A program made the translations under genes and the position numbers. Positions 1 to 11,245 of a stretch of 64,000 bases of DNA are shown piece after piece. Positions within the stretch are counted from its first letter, which is position 1, and each line of letters begins with the position of its first letter. The notes below the pieces were generated by a model that made no database searches, was not told the DNA's origin, and saw only the letters and a program-made list of their open reading frames with translations. Source of the DNA: Rhabditophanes sp. KR3021 (taxonomy: Eukaryota > Nematoda > Chromadorea > Rhabditida > Alloionematidae); the NCBI GenBank assembly GCA_963281155.1, contig CAUJLY010000003.1, forward strand, positions 7,440,001 through 7,504,000. Reading direction: 5' to 3'.

Positions 1-1174
1 CCAATTATGCCATACAACTACTAATTTATGCCAACAATTGGTAGAAATTAATTACCCAAAGTATCTAGTACTAATGGTCACAATGCGTCTTACTAGTCTT
101 TTCTAATAGTAATAATAACAATTGAATAATAATGATTACATCTACACACACGCTTATACAAAGTGGGGTAAAAAGCGTAATATCTAACAACAACAAATTG
201 ATATTATTAAATAAAGAAAAAAGATCATTGGACATATCATACAATTAAAAGTATTTTATACTTATTGACAGAACAAAGATAAATTAGATTTAGAAAGTGA
301 TTAAAAAATGTAGACTTTACTGCAAAACCCTAACCTATTAATAAAACACTTGATGATGGGTTTTGATTGATTTAGCTTTTAATAGTTATCTGGCCATTTG
401 CGTGACTAATAGTGGTCAATTGTTCCTCAAAAAACATTGCAATTTGAGACATTGTAGGGAAGGTTCTACTCAAAAATATAAAAATAAGTACGATTTGGTT
501 AGGTTGTCGCTTTTGTTTCTTTTTGAATACTATCCTTTTTATCTGATTTTTTACAAAATACTACTCATATCATATGCTTAACGTGAAATTCTGCAAAACA
601 TAATCAAAAAGAGTCCACAATTTTACATAAGAAACTTGATTATCCATTAAATTAAAAGTTCTCTCCAACCCAATTCTAAATTATTATGTTGGTGGTACTC
701 AATAGTAGGGTGTCTTCTCAATTGCTAAAACATCTTCTTGCCCCGTTCAAGTCAAACCAAAGAACAGATGTTATTTGTACACGATAAAGAGCAAACGAAG
801 AAAGTTGATTGTGTTTAAAAGGATATGACATACGGTGACGCTTGACCATTACCATTCGCAGTAAGAGGTTGGGTTGTTTTCGGAAAAAATAATGTAGCCG
901 GCATGAGTCATTCAAAAAGTTAGATGATTTGTTTTGTGTGAATCAAATTAAGAAATGGGAGTCAGATCAAAGGTTATGTAAGGTACGTACATTTCAAATG
1001 AATAAACAATTGTGAGTCAGATCAAAGTTTAAATTATTTATTTTGATTGTATATAAAATGATTTAGATTTTTTTCAATTGTTTATAATAATAGTCATTTC
1101 TCAATCTAATTCATTTATTGGTTCGTTATGATATAAAAATACAAGCATGTATGAGGTGAAAGCAAGTTAGAATT
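1..1174. other. Left edge, no supported gene
   Basis: AT-rich sequence with only short open frames (for example about 65-72 codons near 363-581 plus and 718-915 minus). None shows a recognisable domain, signal peptide or splice partner, so I see no supported gene here. Confidence 0.5.
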
Positions 1175-1750
1175 TTAGAGATGTTCTTTGTTGAGGGGTT
1201 TTCTGGTATAAGGAGTGGCGACTTTGGAGTAGAGGGAGTTGTGGTGATGGGTGCGGCGTCCGTTTTTGGGTCCTTGATAATGATAGCAGACATTGTTTGA
1301 GTAGGCGAAAAGATTTGTGTTGATGAATGGCAATTTATTTGAGAAGAAGGGATTTTCATCGTTTTGGTAGCTGTTTTTGCTGGCATACATGGAGAATGCA
1401 TCCTGATCTCGTTGTTGATAGTAGAGATAATTGTCGTTATTAAGTTGTGGGATTTGTTCATAAAATTGGTAATCCTTCAAATTTTGGGCAAGAACACTAG
1501 CACCTCTCAACAAATGGCATGGATATTGGTAATAGTCCCAAAAGCAAGGATCTCTGTAAGAGGCCATTCCACAGGTATTTGAAAAATCTTTGCAGAAAGA
1601 AGCCTTGATTGGAGAGTAGTAAGGATATCCAGGATGAACAGCATTTCTCTTTCTACTCACTTGTCCGGTCATCCCATTAACCATTTGAGGAAATAGATCA
1701 ATCCAAGTGTTAGATTGAAATTCAATCCATATCTTTCTTATTTTGATCAT
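1175..1750 (-). CDS. Hypothetical Tyr/Asn/Gln-rich protein
   Basis: An uninterrupted 191-codon frame starting at an ATG at 1750. The product is rich in Tyr, Asn, Gln and Pro, with short runs such as YLYYQQRDQ, several scattered Cys, and no signal peptide or membrane segment. I do not recognise a family. The unusual length in AT-rich DNA and the non-random composition favour a real exon. A later in-frame Met, near residue 23, could also be the start. A frame of 111 codons overlaps it in another phase and looks like a shadow. It could be one exon of a larger gene, since most genes here have introns of about 40 bases. Function is unknown. Confidence 0.5.
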   Translation of the reverse strand: MIKIRKIWIEFQSNTWIDLFPQMVNGMTGQVSRKRNAVHPGYPYYSPIKASFCKDFSNTCGMASYRDPCFWDYYQYPCHLLRGASVLAQNLKDYQFYEQIPQLNNDNYLYYQQRDQDAFSMYASKNSYQNDENPFFSNKLPFINTNLFAYSNNVCYHYQGPKNGRRTHHHNSLYSKVATPYTRKPLNKEHL

Positions 1751-2503
1751 TAACAGGTTCTCCGTTGTTGTTATCTGACGACTACCAAATTACACTTGGC
1801 CACCAAGAAAATAACCAAAATATAAAAAATGCGTCTTTTTATTAGTCGCACTTGAGGCAGATTTACTAATATAATTTTTAAATGCAGAAGAAAAATATTG
1901 TCCTATTGAGTTTCTTGTATTTCGGATATTCAATTTAAAGTTTCCCCAAAATATTTGATCTTTTTAATTGGTTGTATGTCCGAAATCTGGAAAGTCTAAA
2001 ACAAATATAAAATAGAACAATGCAAATGTTCTAAATAAACTTCTGAATATCAAGAAGAAAATGTGCGTTATCAGTGAGTTGTTGTTTGACAGAGTAAAGA
2101 TTGATGTCGAATGATGGTATTGTTACTTCTGTAAATAATGTAATTTAGAACTGGATTTGGGGCGGTACATAAAACACATCAACTCTAAACATTTACCATT
2201 ATAGACATCATTAAACTAACCAAAATAGGCATTTGTCACAAACTGGTAAAATGTTGATAGTGTGCTCCTCCGTTTCATAATAGTAAGAGTCTTCTTCCAT
2301 AATCACTTACATCAATTTGTAATGTATGTAGTTTCATTAGTTTTCAAGGCGCATGCTATTTATCATTAAAAAACAATTTAAACATTTATTGGTGTTGAAG
2401 CACAAAAAAGTATAATTAGACATATAATTAAAGGCGCGGCCAGGGCCGAGTTTTTTGGTATTAAGCTTAATATTTCATTAAAAAACAAAGTTACCACATG
2501 TAA
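1751..2503. other. Intergenic, nothing seen
   Basis: AT-rich spacer between the hypothetical frame and the 3' end of TAF13. No open frame, repeat or RNA signature was identified. Confidence 0.5.
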
Positions 2504-2885
2504 TTAATCATATTTCTTAGCGATCTTAAGTTTTTGATTTGCTTGAAGTAATTCCTTTACCCGATCATATTTCTTTGTATCTCTGCCGATTAGGTAATGG
2601 ATGTCTTCTAAACCAATCTTTCCTTGCTTTCCTACATTCATAGCAGCCAAAGAGATATCCCGAATATAATTTTGAACCATAACTTCTAATAAATCAACTG
2701 TTTCATCAAAAGGCACCTACAATAGTTATAAAAACGAATTCAACTTACTTACTTACTTTTACGTCTCCGAAACCATATAACATATCTGCTAATTCCTTAC
2801 GAAAGATGGTTTTGCGATGTTCTGGTTTTGAATTTGTGTCGTCTTGTTCCCCATCAGAAAAGTTGAATAATGAATAAGCTTCCAT
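2504..2885 (-). CDS. TAF13: TFIID subunit TAF13
   Basis: TAF13 is a histone-fold subunit of TFIID that pairs with TAF11 in the nucleus during RNA polymerase II initiation. Two exons, 2757-2885 and 2504-2716, are joined across a 40-base GT-AG intron in phase 0 and give 113 residues (human TAF13 is about 124). The start is the ATG at 2885. The diagnostic block is R-K-T-I-F-R-K-E-L-x-x-M-L-Y-G-F-G-D at residues 24-41, followed by an ETVDLLE helix and a GKIGLEDIHYLIGRD loop-helix, then a Lys-rich end. This matches the TAF13 histone fold over its whole length. The short acidic N terminus is also typical. I see no frameshift, and the identification is firm. Confidence 0.93.
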
Positions 2886-3735
2886 CTTTGCCAAAAATTA
2901 AGGGAATTTAAAAAGATATAATTAAATGTACATTCGTTTAAATAAGTCGCGGATGATAAAAAAGCAGGTATACAAAAGAATTATGATTTAAAAATGGAAT
3001 AAAGACACAGAAGTAAATGAACATTTATTCAACTGTTTGCATTGCAATTGTGTGAAATAAGATGTTAACGAACTGACTTTATTAATGACAAAGATACAAT
3101 TATATAATATATTAATATCGCTTAATTAGAATATTGCTTCATCGTTGTGACAGTATATGTGTGGCTTGTCCGACAAATTGATAATCAACTTATTTTAATC
3201 AAAAGTAATAGTGAAATCTGACACTTATATGTGCCACAGCGTGGTAATACTTTCGGAAAAAAGATATTATGAACTAATATGAAAATTATCTTATACCATA
3301 ACCATGAGGACATTCAATATTTGTTTGAATCTAAGTAACATACTTCTGCAAGGCATAAAAGAGAATGTTGTTTTTAGACATTTTTCAAATTATAGATTAA
3401 TACTTTTCATGATCTCAACGTTGATGGATACAGTCTGATGATATTGTATGTAAATTACATTGTAGTTTACATCCTCATATTTTGTATGTAAAGTTTCCTT
3501 CTTTTTGACACAATATTCAAATTGTAATATTGGCTACTTTTTAAGTAAAGATTTTGTTTAAACTTTAGTAGAACATAAACATTTTATTCATGATACATAT
3601 TTAGTGGTTAGAAAAATAGGATTTAAAAAGTAGGTAGACAATCATAATTGTAATGTTTAAATAAGACCCGTTAAGCAGTTATAAGGTCGATTCAATAATT
3701 TGGAAAGAGCGATGTAAACATTATAAGGACAACGT
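2886..3735. other. Intergenic, nothing seen
   Basis: About 850 bases upstream of TAF13 with no open frame of note. It presumably holds the TAF13 promoter and the 3' region of the next minus-strand gene. No motif could be assigned. Confidence 0.4.
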
Positions 3736-4098
3736 TCACTTCTCAAATGGTGTAGAATATAGAGAACTTACATTTGCTTCTTCATCAGAAGGTACTTTAA
3801 GAGATGTAAAAGACTTCATAGGCAATAAAGAATTCGACAAGGCATTTTGTCCATTAAGCAACTCGATTGACTCACTTAGATTTTGTGTGTTTCTAGCTTC
3901 TTGTATAGGTACGTTGCTTGTATCGAAAGATACGAAAGGGTTCGCTTTGGTTGGCGGGGTTTCGGAGATGTGATTCAGTCTTATGAAAGATACACGATAT
4001 TGTTTCCTGTCTTTTACCAAATATCTGTTGATCGCAAACAAAATGGCAAGAATAATGATGCAAAATACAGATAGATATCTGCATTTACACGTTCGCAT
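3736..4098 (-). CDS. Small single-pass membrane protein, unknown
   Basis: A 120-codon frame from an ATG at 4098. Residues 1-7 are short and basic (MRTCKCR), and residues 8-25 form one hydrophobic segment (YLSVFCIIILAILFAINR), so a signal anchor or uncleaved signal is likely. The rest is hydrophilic, Ser/Asn/Glu-rich and without Cys, and looks disordered. The expected topology is type II, or a secreted tail after cleavage. No family is recognised. Two frames of 63 codons overlap it in other phases and are shadows. A following minus-strand exon downstream of 3736 cannot be excluded. Confidence 0.5.
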   Translation of the reverse strand: MRTCKCRYLSVFCIIILAILFAINRYLVKDRKQYRVSFIRLNHISETPPTKANPFVSFDTSNVPIQEARNTQNLSESIELLNGQNALSNSLLPMKSFTSLKVPSDEEANVSSLYSTPFEK

Positions 4099-4294
4099 CT
4101 TTATATTTGCCGTACTTTACCTACATTAAATACAAATAATCAATTTGTGCCTTCACATATGGCCAGGAATTATAATCGTGGATCAAATCTTCTTAGATGT
4201 AGCCCTGTTGTTAATTTTATTCGTTTGGCCAAATTATTCTGACATGTCAATTGTGTATTATTGCAATAGCCAAGTGGTAGGTCATCAAAATAGA

Positions 4295-4986
4295 TTATAT
4301 CAAGTAATGTATCCAATTGTTAAGTAACTTATCGTCTCTCAAGATTGCAATGATGTGGGCAGCATCGTCCACAAAGTACATCGGCTCAATATTATCCGCA
4401 AATTGTGTTGCTACAAAATTATGATTGTGGACTATTTCATCGCGTTTTTTTGTCATTTGCCAAGCAAATCTTTTTCTGTTCTCAACTGATCTGCCTCCTC
4501 GCTTTATTTATTCTTTGCAAACAAGAATCATCATTTGATTCCAATAATAACTGTTCCACCTCAATATTTTCTTCCCACATGACTCATCGTTTGGACAAAA
4601 CCAATAAGTCTAACAATTTTCTTATTTCTTCCTGCTTGACTTTGTCATTAGTTTGAACCATAGAGTAAGACACCATTTTCAACTGAGGCATTTCAATACG
4701 ACTTTTTAGTTTTGGCAAAAGTTACCAGGCCAATGTGTATTCCTTCTTTCCTCTAGTATTATTTGCCGGGTGGAGTGTGGCAAACAAACCACATTTTCCG
4801 TTTGGCTGAATTTTAATTTGAAAGTTAAAACGTTTTCAGAGGTATTAAAAACGGATAACATTACTTAGCAACCACTCCTTCCTCACTCCTAACCAAAGAC
4901 AATTTAGTACGAGAAACAGAATCCTCTTCATTTGGATGTAAATTGGTGGTAGAAAAGTGCCTAGGAGACACGATAGCACTTAGCAT
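4295..4986 (-). pseudogene. Decayed coding block, family not recognised
   Basis: Five coding-like stretches follow one another in shifting minus-strand frames. The first is 4861-4986 (41 residues from ATG to TAA). The second is 4706-4861 (51 residues, its ATG overlapping the previous stop as TAATG). The third is 4584-4691 (35 residues, with KVKQEEIRKLLDLLVLSKR). The fourth runs from about 4585 to 4482 and starts MWEENIEVEQLLLESNDD. The fifth runs from about 4490 to 4295, Lys/His/Asp-rich and ending near an IIAILRDDKLL helix. Each piece has amphipathic, charged composition typical of a coiled-coil or cytosolic protein, but no piece is long enough to stand alone. The simplest reading is one gene broken by several indels. 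I cannot name the family. Confidence 0.4.
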
Positions 4987-5159
4987 ATTAGCAGTGAAAT
5001 ATGAGACTCAAAAGTGAATTGAAAAGGAGTTGTCATAAATAAATTGTTACAAACTAAATTTTATTTGCATTATAATTAAAATAAATTGGCAATATGATAA
5101 AATAAAGAAAAGTTTATTGATTAAAAAGTTTCGCTCGGTCTTTTACATTCACCCAAAAA

Positions 5160-6191
5160 TTAAATTTCGTCCTCACTATCATCCGAAATGACAATTATAG
5201 AGATTTCTGCATTTGGTTTAGATTGCAATTCATTCACTTCATTTGGAACAACATTTTTGCCAATACCATCTACTTCTATCAATTCTTCGTTAGATGGTTT
5301 TTCTACACAAATAATTGAAACAGGCTCTACATCGGCGATTGTTTCCATTAGTTCTTTAGCGGCACTATATTCTAAGCATTCTTTAACTGCCTTTTCTTCC
5401 ATGGTCTGTTCGACGGCTTCAAGTTGGTTGGGCTCTTCAAAAGACTCATCTTCTAAGATCTCCCCTTGATTCATTTCAATTGACTCTTTTGAAGTAGAAC
5501 TTCCATCTGCATCACATTCATCATCTAAAGTATTATCATCCTCATTGCTACCATCCTTCTCATTCCCCCATATTGCATCAGAAATTAAACTTTTTACTTT
5601 TTCAAGTTCAAGTTTTGCTCGGTTTTGTTCCATTCCATATAAGTGATTGAAATAATTTTCTTTTGCAATAATCAATTGCCCCATAACTCCAACCACAAGA
5701 TTGTCTAACATAAAATTGAACTTGCATAACTAATATAACTAAGATGTCTTACCAAAACTTTAATCGTCGAATGGCAACTTGTCTACACTTCTGGTATCTG
5801 ATCTGTATGCCAGCATCCATTCCTTAGTTGTTTCACCTGTTGGGAGTGAGATAGCATTATGCATATTGTTCTTATTGATGTAGCGTTCCAGTTCATCGTA
5901 CATAAAGTCCATCAAATCAGGAAACTCGAGGTCATCATCCCCAACAAGATATTCAAAAGATTCCATTGAGTAGCTAAATAAATTAAAATGCTTAACATAG
6001 TATTTATAAACTTACTAATCGCCAATAGAAGAACACTCCCTTTTGATATATTTTTGGAGATTTAAAGAAGCGACCTTTATGTTGAGAATCTCGTTTTTTG
6101 CCTCATCACAAATGGCATTGTACACCAATCTTAGACCACGCATTGCTTTATTCTCCTCTTGTTCGTGTTTCTCAAGAGCAGCATCCGACAT
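5160..6191 (-). CDS. Acidic nuclear-type protein with SUMO-interaction-like tail
   Basis: Three exons fit: 6016-6191 (ATG at 6191), 5753-5973 and 5160-5704. The splice phases agree and would give about 312 residues. The problem is an in-frame TAA at 5760-5762, at about residue 130, just before the second donor. A weaker donor upstream (GTGTAG, near 5791) has the same phase and would remove the stop, so this may be a splicing choice and not a broken gene. The N-terminal third is helical and charged. The C-terminal third is very acidic (DEDD/EE runs) and ends with hydrophobic residues followed by acids (IIVISDDSEDEI), the pattern of a SUMO-interaction motif. The family is not recognised. An open frame continues 5' of the chosen ATG to an AG near 6247, so an extra exon is possible. 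Confidence 0.6.
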
Positions 6192-7192
6192 ATTAAAATC
6201 GAATTCAAATTGATCAATCCTGTCAGCTTCTCTAACTGCTCTCTAAAAAATATCATCCTTCTTGTTCAATTCAAATTATTAGAACAAAAAAAGAAATTAA
6301 TGGTTAGTGTATCAAAGATTGTCAATTCAATTAAATGGCCAATTATAAACAATTTTAATAAACACTTATTACTTTAAAAACAATTTAAGTGAATATTTGT
6401 TAATGAAATACCTTTGTACTCTAAATATGTTTAACAGTCATTATTTCAATTCTTTCTCACTTTAAAACTTCCAACAGATAATAATAAATAAGACTGCCTT
6501 AATTAAGTTGTTAATTTAAATAGTATGTTTTCGAATTATAAAAGGGAATACCGAAATGTGTATGAAGTTTCACTGAGGAGTATAAAAGTTTATGAATCCT
6601 AAATGCTTAAATATATGTACAAAATAGGCTATGGGATAGTTGATTATGTGTAATAAATGGAAATTAATATTTGACTTGATTTTTAAAATGTTGTCTGATT
6701 TAGTAACAAATTAAAGCTATATCAGAAACATAAAATATCATTTCAAAAGAAAAAACTTAAAATTAAAACAAACACGGAAAGGATTCTTCCAGCAAAAATA
6801 AATTTACTTCCAATAATACCAACATAATATTAATTTGAACAAAGATTCAAAAATCTAGTGTTACATTTTATACTTTGGTTTTAAAAATATATGACGAGAT
6901 ACTAAGACAACTTTTTTGAGTTTGGAGTAGTTCGCCTTTGTTAAGTTGTTGGATTAAGAATAATTAGGAAACAATAAAATGGGTAAAACTATATTTAAAT
7001 CAAATAATTCGTACCAACAAACAGAGGACGTTGAATAAGCTTATTATAGAAATATAGACAATTTGAACATTTATTTTACTCATTTGTATTGGCCAAATCT
7101 ACATTTGTTTCTTATCTTGCTTAACAAGGTATCAAGGTATTCATGTTTAATAGTTCCTAATCCCAATATTTGTCAATTCTTTCAGCGTTTTA
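6192..7192. other. Intergenic, nothing seen
   Basis: AT-rich, no supported gene. Short frames at 6159-6377 and 7063-7284 on the plus strand are not accepted. The second lies over the antisense of an SKP1-like remnant. Confidence 0.4.
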
Positions 7193-7350
7193 AAGACGCA
7201 ATCTTTTGGAAACAACATTGTTTGCGGATGTGGAAAGATCTTTTACATCCAAATAGTTGGCATCCAAGATCAACTCAAAAATGATCAATCTTTCGTAATT
7301 AACAATTTTTTTGTTAAATTTGGCAAGTGCATCCTGGAATGCTTAGAATT
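7193..7350 (-). pseudogene. SKP1-like fragment
   Basis: A minus-strand stretch reads as a fragment ending FELILDANYLDVKDLSTSA. This closely resembles the SKP1/SKR segment with the pattern LFELILAANYLDIKxLLD, where the BTB/POZ fold passes into the helices that hold the F-box. The upstream and downstream parts of SKP1 are missing or out of frame. A further 32-codon minus frame beginning with an ATG at 7483 may belong to the same remnant but is not recognisable. SKP1 proteins bridge cullin 1 and F-box proteins. This copy cannot encode that function. Confidence 0.5.
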
Positions 7351-7597
7351 TAGTTTATCGTCAAACTTATCTGGAACATCTTGTTCACTTCAGCTCATCC
7401 AATGACGCGGCAGTATCAATCTTAGCTTTACTATCTTTCAACTGCGACTGCAAAAAGGTACACATTCGTCCAGTTGCATCCATAGTTAAGTAAAAGTCTA
7501 ATTAATTGAATAAAATAGAACCATTCTCAATCGATAGCTGACTTTCCGATCATTTATTTCTATTCCATTCAAAATGTTTGTATATCCAGTAATTTAT

Positions 7598-7883
7598 TTA
7601 GGCAAAGATGAGAATGGTGTTGTTGCACATTTCAGTCACCATTCGTTGCAATTCATCTCTGGATTGTTCGATATGATGTCTATCAATGACGAACAGTAAG
7701 CTTGAGTGTCTTGATAGCAATGTCTCCATATTGGACGGGTCTTGTTTCGACTGACGACGTTCTATCCTGTAAAAGTGATGTCTTGTACTCAATTGTCCCG
7801 ATATTAAAACCTAATCTAGTGGTTTTAACATAGTTAAAGAAAAATGTACAGATTGTAGGAATAGTTGTAACCATCACATCCAA
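7598..7883 (-). pseudogene. ARF-family small GTPase fragment
   Basis: Two overlapping minus-strand frames together trace an ARF GTPase. The first (7883 downward) has TTIPTI, then LGFNIGTIEYK, matching the ARF switch-I region (pattern T-x-G-F-N-x-E-T-V-E-Y-K). The second (7598-7792) has RRQSKQDPSNMETLLSRHSS then LLFVIDRHHIEQSRDELQRM, matching switch II (pattern G-G-Q-D-x-I-R-P-L-W-R-H-Y) and the following VVDSNDxxRxxEARxEL strand-helix. The GGQ of switch II is replaced and the P-loop, the NKQD motif and the C terminus are absent. With a frameshift in the middle, this is a decayed partial copy. ARFs recruit coats to Golgi membranes, and the functional gene must lie elsewhere. Confidence 0.65.
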
Positions 7884-9634
7884 TTTAACGATTTAGTTAT
7901 GGAATGACTTATTGATATCAGTAAATATTTATTGTGTTAAAGTAATATAAAATGGTGAACTGAACAAAGTTTCGTGTACAAGGGGGATAAGAATGAAAGG
8001 TATTGGTCTATTGCGACCTTATATAATAATGATTCAAATGATGAGGACATATACATGCTCTTTACAACGAAGCATTAACAATACATCACCTCCCAGCACG
8101 ATACTATTAATTTGTGATTAAAAAAAGAAATTTAAACACAAGCTTTTAATTTTGAAGAATACAACAAAAAATAAAAATTGAGGTAAAATATTTTATTAAG
8201 TAGAATGTATTAAAATATTTGTATAAGTTAAATTTAGAAGCTATTAAACGATTGAATTTGAGTTCAACGTCCTGAATAGATCCTCAGCAAGAACCCGCAG
8301 TTGTTTACTAAACATTGGCAGGAGCGAGAAGCAATGATACAAGAAGAGAGTAATGTATTTTATTAGATATAATAACAAGATTATATTAATAAAAAGATAT
8401 GACAAATTTGCATAAGTAAAATGTATATTTTGAGATGTTTAGTATTTCTAAAAATAACTAAATACGGTTTATGTAAGTCATCTTAAGCTTCTCACAAATA
8501 TTTTAGACATGTTATATATCATCAAGACAGAATAAAGTGATTTGAGATAATGTTTTTGGCATATAAAAACTAATGTATCATGTAATAAAATATGTAGGTT
8601 TCGATTTTTCATTTGATTTACATCTATAAGAAAGTGCTCGCTTGGTTTACCACGGAAAACGGGATAATTGATGCTTTGGTGACATCTTTAATAGTTGTTC
8701 TTTGACATTGAGGAAGTTCTTTCGAGTACGCATATACATCCTCACCTCTTTAATCAACTATAAAATGTGCATCCACATTACCTTGCAACAACAAATTAAA
8801 AAACGACTAATACAATTTATTTATTCCAAAAGAAGATCAAATTTAAAAGCACCAAATATTAGTGAAGGCAAAAATATGAATTTAAGAAAAGATTTTATTA
8901 AGTAGAACTTAGTCGCACAGCTGTAAATTAAATTTAGTTTCAAACAAAGTAACAGTTTAGTCATCAAAATACAAACTTTTCTAATTTAATAAGGTCTATA
9001 TAACCTAATCATATCATATGATTGATCATATAAATTTACTTAATAAATACTCATTTACTTTTCTGTTTCTTTGTTCTTTTGTATTTTGCAACTAAATTAC
9101 ATGATTACTCTACTTCCATTAATCTTCCAACTCCGAATTCCATATTCCACCTTCCACCACACTCCATTACAACTCCTTTTTATGCCCTACTCAAACAACT
9201 TGGTTAAACGTCACCAAATTTCCTGCCACGACCTTACATATCACCAAATTTCCCCCCACAACGCCGCACACCATCCTTAAATGTCACTTTTGATGACACC
9301 AAAACCTACCTACTCACTATGTTAAATTATTGTTTGGCTTGGTTCGATGTACCACAAACTTTCATCTCTTTCATACTAAGAAAGTAATTTCACTTCATTG
9401 ATTTCAAGCATTTATACAACCCCAACTTTACTGTCTTCGCATATGTTCTTTTGATCGCGTAATACTTATTTTTTACGGATTAAAATTCAAACTTATAGTA
9501 CCTGATTTGATGACTTCCCGATAGTTTATCTTTTAATTTTGCACTTTTATGACTTATTAATGGTATTGTTTATAGGATTAAGTTGGAGTATATTCGAAGA
9601 GTAATATTATTCTCAATAACACAAGGTTGGTGTT
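7884..9634. other. Intergenic, nothing supported
   Basis: About 1.7 kb of AT-rich DNA. Frames of 67-69 codons at 8702-8905 and 9071-9280 have no domain, and their composition follows base bias. No repeats or RNA genes were recognised. Confidence 0.4.
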
Positions 9635-11245
9635 TTGATAAGAATGACAACAATAACTGGAGATCGCACTAGCTTGCCTGAAACTTCGACTGCTCCCTCA
9701 AATGGACTTGTAATTGATGAGTTTGCAAGGCTGAAAACAGACATTCTTTGTTACCAACATTTGGTTAGTGGTGGAATGTTAAAAGCTGCGGAAGATCTCA
9801 AGAACCACATTTTGAGTCGTGGAATGCCCCAATAATCAAAAAGTATCCTATACATTCGATTAATTCTTACGAATATTTGTTGATGACAGAGTGACCCTTT
9901 TAAAATATTGTGTGAATTGAAGAAAGTCAAACAGAAGCCCAATATTCGGGAACAACCTGCTGATAGTCTCTGCCACTGACCACGTCATCAGAACCTACTG
10001 TGTCGAAAGGGCAACTTTCCTCAAAAGCTACAATGGCCATCAAGATACAATAAAAATGATTGTCCCTCATCCGATTGACGAAGAGGTTGTTGTCACTTGT
10101 GGGCATGATGGAATCATCAATATCTGGAACTTTCGTACTGGACAAACTTACAAAAGATTGGGCAATTATGCCACTGATGGTTCTGATCAAGTTCGCGTTC
10201 AGATCCTTGATATTTTTATTGTAAAGTGACCTCAGATATTTATATTTCTGATACGTCTGGTCATATCTCTTGCTTTAGTTTGAGAGATCCCACCTCTGAG
10301 TTGAGCAAGACTCCAGGACAACAATTCTTTGCTTCTGAATTCAGAAGATCAGTGATGACTGAGTTGATATGGTTAGAAGATGAAGTGACTAGGCGCAAAT
10401 TTTGTGAACTTCCACCAACCTCTTTGCTGAATGCTGATCAAATACCCTATGAAAGTGAGATTCAAAGAAAGATTCCTGGACATGCTTGGATCAATCCAGA
10501 TGATGAAGTTGATATTGGTGAAAGTGTGTGGTCACAAATGGATCTCATCACTCAAATGGAGGACCATGTTCTTGAGAAGATGGAAAATGGTCAAAGATGT
10601 CTGCAACGCCATGAACTTTCAAGGTTCGCAATCTCCCACCCTTCACACAACGATGACTCTTCCACGGCAGTTGGTTGCCCGACTTGCTCGAATTGCTACT
10701 AACAGCCAAGATTGGGGTGAGAAGGAGATGGATGTTGTTTTAAATAGAGCTAAAGGTGCTATTATGATGATGAGATCCGATGAGGTTGAAATCTTCAATA
10801 ATCCAGTCGATTTCAACTTGTATCCTGATTATCTTGATGTTGTTCCTTATCCTATTGACTTGTCTCTTATTGTGAAGAGAATTGAACACAAGTTTTACAG
10901 ACGTTTAGTTGCTCTGGAACAAGGCATCAAACAAATTGCAATTAATTCGGAGTTGTACAATGGGATATTGATGTTACTAAGACTGCTCAAGCTTTACTTA
11001 CTTACATCAATTCAGATGAAACAGATGTCGAAGCTGTGTTTGAGGAATGTATGGCAAAGAATGCTGATGATCTTAAAAAGTACTCGGAGACACCAGATGA
11101 GAAAAGTTTGCTGACTCTGATAAATGCTGCTTTGTGGGAAGAGAATCCTGCACCGAGTGAAGATTCAATTTGGTGGAAGACAATTATCAGGAAATGTTTC
11201 AAAGACTATGGATTTCTTTCTTTTACCAAATTATGCCGGTCTTAA
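9635..11245 (+). pseudogene. PHIP/BRWD-like WD40-bromodomain gene, broken
   Basis: Pieces in three plus frames line up with the WD40-bromodomain family (PHIP/BRWD, chromatin readers). A short N-terminal frame, 9635-9835, may be included. Around 9940-10220 a WD40 piece reads GHQDTIKMIVPHP and CGHDGIINIWNF, then VQILD. After a break, 10226-10620 has SDTSGHISCFSL and a long acidic linker. In another frame, 10650-10960 carries LPRQLVARLARIAT followed by a bromodomain with NPVDFNLYPDYLDVVPYP and FYRRL, as in PHIP bromodomain 1. In a third frame, 10960-11245 is a helical tail. Most WD40 repeats, the second bromodomain and several joins are missing, and frames change at about 10215, 10640 and 10975. 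This is a partial, decayed copy and not a functional gene. Confidence 0.75.

Noticed and set aside
363..581. 72-codon plus frame at the left edge
   Set aside because: Composition follows AT bias; no domain, signal or splice partner.
4145..4656. Two plus frames of 60 and 83 codons
   Set aside because: They lie antisense to the decayed minus-strand block, whose peptides look much more protein-like.
7063..7284. 73-codon plus frame
   Set aside because: Antisense of the SKP1-like fragment.
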